NCBI RefSeq assembly: GCF_003611635.1
Contig: NZ_RAVZ01000041.1
Location: 1-40,072 of the forward strand
Origin: Corallococcus terminator
GTDB taxonomy: Bacteria; Myxococcota; Myxococcia; Myxococcales; Myxococcaceae
Reading direction: 5' to 3'
Length of the DNA stretch: 40,072 nt
This document shows, in pieces, positions 32,904 through 40,072 of this stretch. Position numbers and translations under genes: made by a program. Under the pieces are notes generated by a model, which saw nothing but the letters and a program-made list of their open reading frames with translations, was not told the origin of the DNA and searched no databases. The first letter of the stretch is position 1, and each line of letters begins with the position of its first letter.

Positions 32904-34301
32904 TTACACCTTGCCTGCTTCCACCACGCGCACCTTGTCGCCGCCCTCGAAGTGCACCTCGAACACGGGCAGCCCCTTCGCCAGGTGCTGGAGCGTGTGG
33001 CCCAACTGGATGTTCGCGATGGCGTTCATCTCCGTGCGCAGCGGCTCGACGTGGTGCGGCTCCAGTGCCACCAGTTGGGGCAGGCGGCGGAAGAACTCCA
33101 CGTAGTGGTCGCGGTGTTTGGCCGCCACCTGCGGGTGCGCGACGAACACCTGCTTGGGCCCCACGGACGGAGACACGAGCGGGATGGAGGACATGTCCCA
33201 GAGCTCCTGCTCCACGTACACGGACAGCACCGCCGCCTCGTCGTGCGCGCCCGCGAGCGTGACGAACTCCAGGTCCGGCATGCCCTGCCAGCGCAGGTCG
33301 TGGTACGCGCGCAGGAACGAGCGCACCAGCTCCGGACGCACGCCGTAGTCCCCTGGCTTCGTCAGCATCAGCTTCAGGTGGCCGCAGCCCAGGTGCGCGG
33401 GCTCCAGCAGGTGCTCCATCAGCGCGGAGCGCGATTCCGGCGCCGGGTGCCCCAGCAGGGCGTGCCACCCCGCCTCGTCTTTCAGGGGCGGCAGGGCTCG
33501 GTTGGACAAGCGCGGGTCGCTGGAGATGGCGGTCACCAGCTTCTCCCACGCCTGCGTGTCGGTGTGCATGTAGAAGCGGCCGAACACCTCCAGCTCCTGG
33601 AGGAGGAGCTCCTCCACCGTGCGGAAGTCCAGTGTCTTGCCGGTGATGCGCTCCACGCTGGCGAGCGCCAGCAGGAACTCGCCCGCGTCGCCGCCCGGCG
33701 TGCCGATGACGCCCTGCTCGTCGCGGCCGTCCACGCACGAGCGCCGGCCGTTCATCAGGAGCGCGGACAGCCGCGCCCACCGCACCTGACTGGGGTCACC
33801 TACGTGCTGTTCGATGTGCGCCTTCGTCAGGGGGCCGTCCAGGGGGCCTTCCTCCACGAAGGTCGCGGTGGTGAGGCCGCGCTCGAAGATGTGCGAGTGC
33901 CGCGTGGCGGAGTAGCCCGCGTTGCGCCACGCGAGCATCCCGCCCGACAGCGCCGCCACGTACCGCATGCCCAGCGCCTGGAGGAACTGCGTCGCCAGGC
34001 CCGCGCGCCGGCCGCTGTGTGACACCAGCACCACGGGCACGTCCGGGCCCAACTGCTGGTACACCTCCGCGATGCGCTCCAGCGGCACCCAGAGGGAGCC
34101 GGGGATGTGGCCCATCAGGCCGGTGAGCTCTTCCCTCTCCCGGATGTCGATGACGCGCAGCGCGCGGCCCTGTTCGGCCACGAACTGCACCGGCACGCGC
34201 GGGGTCATCGCGCCGCTGGCTCGCAGTTCGGCCTTCCACTTCATCTGGAAGAGGACGGTGTTGATGTGAGGAGCCACTGCGTCAGGAGGCGGAGTGGTCA
34301 T
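32904..34301 (-). CDS. Inactive rhodanese domain fused to a carbonic-anhydrase-like region
   Basis: A 465-residue protein. Residues about 30-130 are a rhodanese fold (VIDIREREEL, GHIPGSLWVP, GGMLAWRNAGY), but the active loop reads SHSGRR with S94 in place of the catalytic cysteine, so sulfurtransfer is unlikely. Further on, C189-V-D191-G-R193 matches the CxDxR zinc/dyad motif of beta-carbonic anhydrases and H303-L-G-C306-G matches their HxxCG ligand pair, though separated by about 110 residues rather than the usual 50-60. The rest is unassigned. The start ATG at 34299-34301 overlaps the bestrophin stop by 20 nt. The carbonic-anhydrase assignment is inference; the rhodanese domain is certain. 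Confidence 0.8.
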   Translation of the reverse strand: MTTPPPDAVAPHINTVLFQMKWKAELRASGAMTPRVPVQFVAEQGRALRVIDIREREELTGLMGHIPGSLWVPLERIAEVYQQLGPDVPVVLVSHSGRRAGLATQFLQALGMRYVAALSGGMLAWRNAGYSATRHSHIFERGLTTATFVEEGPLDGPLTKAHIEQHVGDPSQVRWARLSALLMNGRRSCVDGRDEQGVIGTPGGDAGEFLLALASVERITGKTLDFRTVEELLLQELEVFGRFYMHTDTQAWEKLVTAISSDPRLSNRALPPLKDEAGWHALLGHPAPESRSALMEHLLEPAHLGCGHLKLMLTKPGDYGVRPELVRSFLRAYHDLRWQGMPDLEFVTLAGAHDEAAVLSVYVEQELWDMSSIPLVSPSVGPKQVFVAHPQVAAKHRDHYVEFFRRLPQLVALEPHHVEPLRTEMNAIANIQLGHTLQHLAKGLPVFEVHFEGGDKVRVVEAGKV

Positions 34302-35175
34302 GGGGAGGCGTGCCAGGCGCTGGCAGGAAGGCCAGCAGGTTGTTCTGGATGTTCTCGCAGATGGCGTCGAGCGGCAGGTCGTTGTCGTCGGTGCCGAAGG
34401 GGTCCTCGATTTCGACGCCGATCTCCTCGATGCCGAAGAAGACATACGTGACGACGAAGGTGGCGGGCACCGTCACCCACCCGAAGGTGTCCACCAGCGA
34501 AAAGGGCAGGGTGGCGCAGTAGAGGATGAGGGCGCGGCGCAGGTGCACCATGTACGCGAAGGGCATGGGCGTGCGGTGGATGCGCTCGCAACCACCCAGG
34601 TAGTCGATGAGCAACTGCACGTTCTGGTCGAGCTGCATCTGGACGTACTCCGGATACAGCCCCGAGCGGCGGCCTTCGTCCAGCACGGCCGTCATCCGCC
34701 GCGCCACGCTGAGCGGGACATGCTGCGCGCTCAACACTTCCTGCACGAAGGCCTGGGGCAACTCCGCCACCTTGGGGCCGAGCTGACGCTGGCCGCGCAG
34801 CCACGCGGCGGCGGCGAAGGGGAACGCGGCCGTCCAGCGCACCAGCGGGGCGTACAGGGGCGTGCGGCCCAGGAACACCTCCGACGCGCGTGCCAGGTTG
34901 CGCGTCTCGTTGACGATGCCGCCCCACAGCTTGCGGCCCTCCCAGAAGCGGTCATAGGAGGCGTTGGTGCGGAACACGAGCAGCAGGCTCAAGCTCATGC
35001 CGGCCAGCGTGTGCACCGTGAGGGGCACGCCCACGTGGGTCACGTGCAGCGAGAAGGCCACCACGCCCGCGGACCAGAGGACGAACAACAACACACGGCC
35101 GACGATCTGCTTCACCATCGAACCACGCAGGTAGTGGAAGTAGCTCCACCATCGATGCGGATCATACTCAACCAT
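34282..35175 (-). CDS. Bestrophin-family anion channel
   Basis: A 297-residue membrane protein of the bacterial bestrophin (YneE/KpBest) type. There are four main hydrophobic regions; the signature LLLVFRTNASYDRFWEGRKLWG (two adjacent parts) lines the pore side of helix 2, and the C-terminus carries IEDPFGTDDNDLPLD, the conserved acidic/clamp region. Bestrophins are pentameric channels for chloride, bicarbonate or, in some bacteria, cations. The ATG at 35173-35175 has GGGAGG upstream; an earlier ATG (35208) is less likely. The downstream gene overlaps it by 20 nt, implying functional coupling with the rhodanese/carbonic-anhydrase-like protein. Confidence 0.93.
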   Translation of the reverse strand: MVEYDPHRWWSYFHYLRGSMVKQIVGRVLLFVLWSAGVVAFSLHVTHVGVPLTVHTLAGMSLSLLLVFRTNASYDRFWEGRKLWGGIVNETRNLARASEVFLGRTPLYAPLVRWTAAFPFAAAAWLRGQRQLGPKVAELPQAFVQEVLSAQHVPLSVARRMTAVLDEGRRSGLYPEYVQMQLDQNVQLLIDYLGGCERIHRTPMPFAYMVHLRRALILYCATLPFSLVDTFGWVTVPATFVVTYVFFGIEEIGVEIEDPFGTDDNDLPLDAICENIQNNLLAFLPAPGTPPHDHSAS

Positions 35176-35339
35176 GTGTCTTGAAGCCTCCCGTTGGGGG
35201 GCGCGCATGCTAACCGCACCGCGCCGCGTCGCGAGGCCTGCTTTTGCAGGATTGCGGATGCCCGACGCTCCGGGCCGTGGCCTGCCCGACAGCCCTTCGG
35301 CTAAGGAGGAGGGAGGCCCGCTCCCAAGGAGGCGCCCCC

Positions 35340-37178
35340 ATGCGCCGTCACGTCACGCTCCCGCTGATGGTCCTCCTCGCCGCACCGCTGGCCGGGTGCA
35401 GCTTCCTGCGCACGGACGTCCTGCTGGACACCCTGAACGCGCCGGAGTCATCCAAGCCCCAGGACGCGCCGCCCCGGGTCCCGGCGGTGGAGCGCGTGGC
35501 GGGGCTCACGCGCGCGCAGCTCATGGATTCGTATGTGGACGCCGAGCGCGCGGGCGGGTGGATGGACGCGCTGGGGGCGTCGCCGGAGGCCGTACTGGAC
35601 ATGACGGCGTGTCTGCTCCAGCGCGCGGGGGCCGATACGGCGGCCTGTTATGAGAACGACGCGCGCACGGGCTACATCGACCGGACGGTGAAGGCGTCGG
35701 CGTGGGGCATTCCGCTGCCCGCGCAGTCGCTCTCCGTGGCGACGCCGTCGGAGGCGGAGGTGGACGCGGAGCGCTTCCTCGCGAACACGCTGGGGCTCGC
35801 GCCGTCGCTCGCGGCGTTGCAGCAGTCGCTGGAGGTGCCGCTGACGCGCGAGGCGCTGGCGCAGGGCATCCGGGAGGGCGCGGCGTCCGCGGCCGGCTAC
35901 GTGCGGGCGCGCACGTGGCGCCGGGACCTGAAGCGGCCCACCAACGCGGTGGTGCTGAGCGGCGGCGGGGCCAACGGCGCGTTCAGCGCAGGGGCCATCT
36001 GGCGGCTCTTGGGCATCCTGGAGCAGTGCCGGGGCAAGCCCGCGCCGGAGGGGTGCGGGGATGCGCGCATCGACCTGGCGGCGGGGACGAGCACCGGGGC
36101 GCTCATCAGCACGCTGGTGGACCTGTTCCACACGCCGGGGCAGGAGGCGAAGGCGCGCCAGTTGCTGCTGGGCAACTACACGTGCACGGTGGAGTCGGAC
36201 CTGTACTGCGTGAACTCCACGTGGTTGTGGAACCTGGCGGACGACACGCGGGGGCTGGTTCAGTTCGACGGCGTGTATTCGAAGCTGGATGCGTTCATCC
36301 AGCCGGCCATGCTCCACAACGGCACGGAGCTGGTGTCGGTGTCGGTGGACTTCCAGACGGGGGATGTCTTCGGCGTGAGCGACCAGGATCCGGCGGACTT
36401 CAAGGCCGGGGGGACGGACGCGGAGCGCAAGCGGGGGATGACGCGGGCCATCGTGGCGTCCATCGTGGAGCCGGTGCTGTCGGATCCGGTGAAGGTGCTG
36501 CCGTCGGCCTCCGGGAACCGGAATGGGACGTACTACGACGGCGGGGTGCGCTCCGGGCTGCCGCTGCTCCAGGCGGTGCAGCGCGGGGCGGAGCGGGTGC
36601 TGGTGATTTCGACGGGCGGGGTGAACCCGAGTCCGGAGAAGGATCCGAAGAACGCGATGAGCGTGCTCATGCGCACCATCGACCTGTTCGTCGCGCAGCC
36701 GCGCGTGGGCGAGGTGCAGCAGGCGGAGCTGCTCGCGGTGACGCGCCGGTTGGGCGAGTACAACGTCTGCACGCTGAGGGGCGCGAGCGAGGACTTCTGC
36801 CGCCGCAAGGGCACGGGCTTCCAGGCGCCGGGGTTGGTGGCGCCGGCGGCGGGGCAGGCGGTGTGGATGGGCTCGGCGCGCTTCGACCAGGTGGCGACGA
36901 GCTGGCGCACGGCCTGGATGTTCAAGCCGGAGACGGGGCTGGCGACGGCGAGCGGCTATTCGTTCACGCCGGAGGTGATGCAGCCGCTCTTCGTGGCCGG
37001 GGTGGAGTCGCTCCAGAAGCGGTGCACGGAGGTGCTGGGCCTCTTCGACATCCAGGGCACGCTGGCGGCCCGGGAGTGCGCGCGCCAGTGGGTGGAGGTG
37101 TCGGACGAGGCGCGCGAGGCGCTCCCGTCCGTGGCGCAGTGCCGCAAGGACAAGCCGGAGCGCCGCACGTGTGACTGA
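35340..37178 (+). CDS. Patatin-like phospholipase lipoprotein
   Basis: A 612-residue predicted lipid-anchored hydrolase. The signal peptide ends in lipobox LAGC (C20). The patatin domain begins near residue 202: oxyanion loop SGGGANGAFSAG (207-218), nucleophile S251 in GTSTG, and the dyad aspartate D400 in YYDGGVRSG. Patatins hydrolyse acyl esters of phospholipids. Residues 40-195 are an additional N-terminal helical region without family. The ATG at 35340 follows AAGGAGG. It is likely located in the periplasm or outer membrane, where it could remodel lipids. It stands alone, convergent to the lipoprotein gene at 37191. Confidence 0.92.
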   Translation: MRRHVTLPLMVLLAAPLAGCSFLRTDVLLDTLNAPESSKPQDAPPRVPAVERVAGLTRAQLMDSYVDAERAGGWMDALGASPEAVLDMTACLLQRAGADTAACYENDARTGYIDRTVKASAWGIPLPAQSLSVATPSEAEVDAERFLANTLGLAPSLAALQQSLEVPLTREALAQGIREGAASAAGYVRARTWRRDLKRPTNAVVLSGGGANGAFSAGAIWRLLGILEQCRGKPAPEGCGDARIDLAAGTSTGALISTLVDLFHTPGQEAKARQLLLGNYTCTVESDLYCVNSTWLWNLADDTRGLVQFDGVYSKLDAFIQPAMLHNGTELVSVSVDFQTGDVFGVSDQDPADFKAGGTDAERKRGMTRAIVASIVEPVLSDPVKVLPSASGNRNGTYYDGGVRSGLPLLQAVQRGAERVLVISTGGVNPSPEKDPKNAMSVLMRTIDLFVAQPRVGEVQQAELLAVTRRLGEYNVCTLRGASEDFCRRKGTGFQAPGLVAPAAGQAVWMGSARFDQVATSWRTAWMFKPETGLATASGYSFTPEVMQPLFVAGVESLQKRCTEVLGLFDIQGTLAARECARQWVEVSDEAREALPSVAQCRKDKPERRTCD

Positions 37179-37190
37179 GGGGCGCGGGGG

Positions 37191-38471
37191 CTACTTCCCG
37201 CCGTCCTTCACCCAGGCACCCCAGCCCGCGAGCGCGCCGCCGTCCTCGGCGACGCGCTTGCCCTTGAGCGGAGCGCGGAAGATGGCGTCCGACAGGGTGC
37301 CGAAGCGGGGCTCGTCCGCGAGTCCGTGGAGCGCGGCGCCCCACGGGTCCGCGGCGTAGGAGGCGACCTGCACGCGGCGCTCGGCGCCTTCGCCCAGCGG
37401 CGTTTCGAAGACGATGGCGGGGATGGGTCGCTGGGCGACGGTGATTGTCTCCCGGCGCGAGGTGGCGGTGCCGGCGGTGACGGGCGGCCACTGCTGCGGC
37501 AGGCTGACGGCTTCGCTGACGAGCGCGAGGAGGGCCTCTTCCACGGGCGTGGCGTCGGCCTCCTGGAAGTCCGCGCACGGCGCGTCGCCGGTGGGGCCGG
37601 TCAGGTCCTTGCGCAAGAGGAAGCCGCGTTCAGCGCCCAGGCAGACGCGGCGCACGGAGGACGTGCCGGAGATGTCCTGGCGCACGTCGTACCAGGTGCC
37701 CGGGCCCCAGGGCTGCTCCATGACGGGGAGGGTGCCTGCGGCGTCGGTGCCCTGGCGGAAGGACACGAGCGTGAGCTGCTGGCTGCCGCTGGCGCCGAAG
37801 CCGGAGAGGGTGGTGCTGGCGTCGAGCAGGCCGTGGGTGAGGTACAGCGGTCCGGGCTCCGAGGCATACAGGCGGTTCTGGAGGGGACCGTCGCTGGGGC
37901 GGCTGTCGTGCAGGTAGCGCTGCGCGTCCCAGGTGCGGCCGGCGGCGGTGGTCTGTTCGGTGGAGCGCTGGCCGCGGTGTTCGGCCTTCCAGGCCTGCGT
38001 CTCTTCCATGCGCATGGGCAGCACGCGGCGCTGGGAGAGGCGCGGGTGGGCGAGCGGCTTGCCCTGATCATCGGTGAAGGTGACGGTGAGCCACGCCCAC
38101 GGAGCCTGCACGGCGACGACCTCCAGGGCGACGTGGCCGGCCACGCCGGTGCCCGCGTCGGGGGGGCCGGCGACGCGCTGGCCGCCCGGGCGGCCCCGGT
38201 GCGCGGAGAAGGCGTACTCCACGCGGTCGCCGACGCGGGCGCGCTGCCACGGTGAGGCGGTGGCGGGGGTGGAGGTGTCGCCGGCATCTGGAATGACGGA
38301 AGCGTCGGGCGTGGTGGAGGCGGTGGTGTCGGGTTGCGGGATGGAAGAGGTGCCATCCGCGGGCGGCGTGGCGCGGGGCTTCACGCTTTCGCAGCCGGAG
38401 GCCGCGCCCAGGGCGAGCACGGCGCACAGCAGGAGGTGCCGGGAGGAGGAACGGGGGAGGGTGCTTCGCAT
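37191..38471 (-). CDS. Lipoprotein of unknown function
   Basis: A 426-residue exported protein. The signal peptide (LLLCAVLALGAASGC) ends in the lipobox AASGC. A Thr/Pro/Asp-rich linker (about 35-75) follows, and then one or two beta-rich domains with many aromatic and charged residues (ARVGDRVEYAFSAHRG; WLTVTFTDDQGKPL; GTWYDVRQDISGTSSV). I do not recognise a catalytic motif; it may belong to one of the DUF families found only in myxobacteria (DUF6068 comes to mind, unverified). It is convergent with the patatin gene, 12 bp between stops. Confidence 0.78.
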   Translation of the reverse strand: MRSTLPRSSSRHLLLCAVLALGAASGCESVKPRATPPADGTSSIPQPDTTASTTPDASVIPDAGDTSTPATASPWQRARVGDRVEYAFSAHRGRPGGQRVAGPPDAGTGVAGHVALEVVAVQAPWAWLTVTFTDDQGKPLAHPRLSQRRVLPMRMEETQAWKAEHRGQRSTEQTTAAGRTWDAQRYLHDSRPSDGPLQNRLYASEPGPLYLTHGLLDASTTLSGFGASGSQQLTLVSFRQGTDAAGTLPVMEQPWGPGTWYDVRQDISGTSSVRRVCLGAERGFLLRKDLTGPTGDAPCADFQEADATPVEEALLALVSEAVSLPQQWPPVTAGTATSRRETITVAQRPIPAIVFETPLGEGAERRVQVASYAADPWGAALHGLADEPRFGTLSDAIFRAPLKGKRVAEDGGALAGWGAWVKDGGK

Positions 38472-38549
38472 GCGTGGGCCTCGGGAGGGGCGTCACGGGA
38501 TGCGCCCCCTCGCAGGCCGCTAGATACACCGGGCCGGGGGCTGGGACGG

Positions 38550-38568
38550 CGCGGAGTCCGTCTCCGCG
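38550..38568 (-). terminator. Hairpin downstream of the sitA-sitI pair
   Basis: Perfect 7-bp stem CGCGGAG / CTCCGCG with loop TCCGT, 34 bp beyond the sitI-like stop codon. It is a probable terminator for the toxin-immunity operon; no T-tract is present. Confidence 0.5.
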
Positions 38569-38602
38569 TTCGAAGGCAACGTGCTGTAGCCGACAGGGGC
38601 AG

Positions 38603-39313
38603 CTACCCGACGGTGATCTCCCGGTAGAAGACGTCACTGGGACCCAGACGGTTCACGGTGTCGACGAAGCGCTCGGAGACGACGATGCGGTTGGTTTCCT
38701 CCACGCCGAAGAGGTCGAGTCCGGCGGGCACGGATTCGCGCAGGAGCCAGCGCTTCGGGGGCAGCATGAAGCCGTGGCGTCCGCAGAACGGGCAGGTGGG
38801 TTCCCGATCGTAGATGCAGTCGGGATGCAGCTTCGCCAGGGGATGCACTTCCAGTTCGTAGAGGGGCAGTTCCTTCGTGCGCCTGGTGCGCAGTTGCGCG
38901 TGGACCGGGATGATGCCTTGCAGTCCTTCGCCCAGAAGCAGGTCGCGCGCATCCTCCCGCACGAGCACCTGCCACGGGGGCCACACGGTCACGGGACCGA
39001 AATGACCGCGCGCGGTGCCTGCCAGGGGACCCAACCGGCATCCCGGTTCAAGCAGGAATTCCGGTGGGGCGAACGGGCGTACCAGGGCCAGGCGCCGTGC
39101 ATATTCCTCGGCGGACTGCGGCCATCCATCGGTCAAGGAATCATTGTCCGGCAGTCCGGACAAGTCGACCGATGGATAGGCCTGCATCACGCTCCAGGTT
39201 TCGCAGCGGGGGCATAGGACGCTCGGCAGACACCATTTGTGCTCCGCACGGTACTCCCCGCTCCACTGTCCCGAGTCGGGGTCGCGCAGCACGGCCGGTT
39301 CGAAGTAGCGCAT
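38603..39313 (-). CDS. SitI6-type double-CXXC(G) immunity protein
   Basis: A 236-residue cytoplasmic protein of the myxobacterial double-CXXCG paralogous family, whose members protect against SitA6-type toxins. The first zinc-type pair is C34-P-R-C37 (with E, not G, after it; C28 nearby) and the second is C174-P-F-C177-G. Between them lies a mixed alpha/beta region without known motifs. The ATG at 39311-39313 is 3 nt behind the stop of the toxin gene, with a GGAGG before it, so the immunity protein is made together with the toxin. Family and role are from established knowledge of the Sit system; specificity is inferred from linkage. Confidence 0.87.
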   Translation of the reverse strand: MRYFEPAVLRDPDSGQWSGEYRAEHKWCLPSVLCPRCETWSVMQAYPSVDLSGLPDNDSLTDGWPQSAEEYARRLALVRPFAPPEFLLEPGCRLGPLAGTARGHFGPVTVWPPWQVLVREDARDLLLGEGLQGIIPVHAQLRTRRTKELPLYELEVHPLAKLHPDCIYDREPTCPFCGRHGFMLPPKRWLLRESVPAGLDLFGVEETNRIVVSERFVDTVNRLGPSDVFYREITVG

Positions 39314-39316
39314 CCG

Positions 39317-40018
39317 TCAGTCCTCCACTGGGGATGGAATGAGGTCCACCTGCTGCCAATACGTCATCGTCAGACCAAAGAGGCCATGTTTCTGGATCAT
39401 CAAGAAGGCCTGATCGAAATGCTGGGCCTTGTTGGTTCTCACTCCAGGACCATCAATGTAGGCCTGCCATTCTTGATTCCACGGACCACCGCTGGCCCCT
39501 CGATGGATGCGTTTGTGCAGGTCCACGTCCACGGCGAGCACGTACTGGTGCACGTTGATCCCCTTGTTGCGGAAGTGCTTCGTAAACGCCTGAGGGAAGA
39601 TGTGGTGCCGCTCCTTGGGCCGCTTCGCCCACTCGGCCATCGCCCGCTCCCGCTGCACCTGGCTGGGCAGCTTCTCGCGCGGCTGGAAGCGGAACACCAT
39701 GACGGGCCGCGCATCGCGCGGAAGCTCCTGCGCGCTGCCCCAGTTGCGTTGAGGCCCGCTCCCCGGCGCCACGAACACCGGCGGCGCCGTCGCCCCCCGC
39801 GTGAGCACGATGCGGCCCTTCGCCAGGTCCTCGCACGGGAACAGCGCACAGGCTTCCTCCGTGCACAGAGGTTCGAGGCACCGGTCCTCCCCACTGTCCT
39901 CACATTCCCGTTCGGACCCGGCTTCCTCCCAGACACCCTCGGATGAGAACGTCGCGACCGGCGACGTCGAGGCACAGCCACACCACAGGCCCACGAACAG
40001 CCAGCACAACCAGCGCAT
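39317..40018 (-). CDS. SitA6-type polymorphic toxin lipoprotein
   Basis: A 233-residue lipoprotein toxin of the kind transferred between myxobacterial cells by TraA/TraB outer-membrane exchange. The N-terminus MRWLCWLFVGLWCGC is a signal peptide with an imperfect lipobox (Trp at -3, C15 probably lipidated). A Cys-rich spacer (C39, C47, C52, C57, C62) follows. The C-terminal domain carries ERHHIFPQ (H138, H139), D164/D166, H168 and IHRGASGGPWNQEW, a histidine-rich metal-finger pattern like HNH/AHH-type nucleases, so DNA or RNA cleavage in the recipient is likely (inference). The ATG at 40016-40018 follows GGGAG. It is directly upstream of the immunity gene. Confidence 0.88.
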   Translation of the reverse strand: MRWLCWLFVGLWCGCASTSPVATFSSEGVWEEAGSERECEDSGEDRCLEPLCTEEACALFPCEDLAKGRIVLTRGATAPPVFVAPGSGPQRNWGSAQELPRDARPVMVFRFQPREKLPSQVQRERAMAEWAKRPKERHHIFPQAFTKHFRNKGINVHQYVLAVDVDLHKRIHRGASGGPWNQEWQAYIDGPGVRTNKAQHFDQAFLMIQKHGLFGLTMTYWQQVDLIPSPVED

Positions 40019-40072
40019 GACGCTCCCGGGAAGCACGGCCCGCGCACCATGCCAGGACACCCACCCCCACTC

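Noticed and set aside
32904-34301. Active thiosulfate sulfurtransferase
   Set aside because: The loop that should carry the catalytic cysteine reads SHSGRR with Ser94, so ordinary rhodanese activity is not expected.
1-40072. Signs of recent horizontal transfer such as integrases, transposases, tRNA-flanked islands or CRISPR
   Set aside because: None was seen; codon use and GC content are uniform apart from slightly lower GC in 25.5-30.6 kb and 38.6-40.0 kb, which is too weak to claim an island.

Overview
The window is a very GC-rich, densely packed chromosomal segment, about 40 kb long, from a myxobacterium of the Myxococcus/Corallococcus group. The placement rests on a complete pomY-pomZ-pomX cell-division cluster, myxobacterial paralogous families (DUF2381, SitA6/SitI6-type toxin and immunity proteins) and several Hanks-type kinases and hybrid sensor proteins. 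No tRNA, rRNA, insertion sequence, prophage or CRISPR array was seen.

Layout. (1) 1-2744: an aldehyde dehydrogenase cut by the window edge, read with a TetR regulator that has twin palindromic operators upstream, and a divergent phospholipase-D-like protein. (2) 2828-5936: a membrane histidine kinase, an XRE regulator and a nitronate-monooxygenase-like flavoprotein. (3) 6175-10994: pomY, pomZ and pomX, which place the FtsZ ring at midcell. (4) 11037-15001, minus strand: a three-gene unit of CHASE2 adenylate cyclase, SH3-like secreted protein and M48 lipoprotein protease. (5) 15287-17956: two coupled ferritin-like proteins, then tspO. (6) 18035-25189: a small conserved-looking protein with a sigma-54-like promoter, a triple-PAS histidine kinase, an M1 aminopeptidase fused to HEAT-like repeats, a J-domain protein and an endonuclease/exonuclease/phosphatase-family enzyme. 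(7) 25529-29952: a signalling patch of a pseudokinase (DFG changed to HFG), an XRE regulator, a membrane kinase and a DUF2381 protein; the two kinase promoters share a spaced motif. (8) 30009-31775, minus: a HipA-like kinase overlapping a DUF3037 gene, followed by an unknown gene. (9) 31922-32840: ohrR-ohr peroxide defence with a perfect 21-bp palindromic operator. (10) 32904-35175, minus: a bestrophin-type anion channel overlapping a gene that joins an inactive rhodanese domain to a region with beta-carbonic-anhydrase-like zinc motifs. (11) 35340-38471: a patatin-like lipoprotein and an unknown lipoprotein. (12) 38603-40018, minus: a SitA-type polymorphic toxin lipoprotein with its SitI-type double-CXXC immunity protein, belonging to the contact-dependent kin-discrimination machinery of myxobacteria.

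The best candidates for undescribed biology are the bestrophin/rhodanese/carbonic-anhydrase-like pair, the HipA-like/DUF3037/unknown operon, the pseudokinase-XRE-kinase patch with its shared promoter motif, and the SitA/SitI pair. All functional statements are read from sequence motifs and family knowledge; no database search was run.
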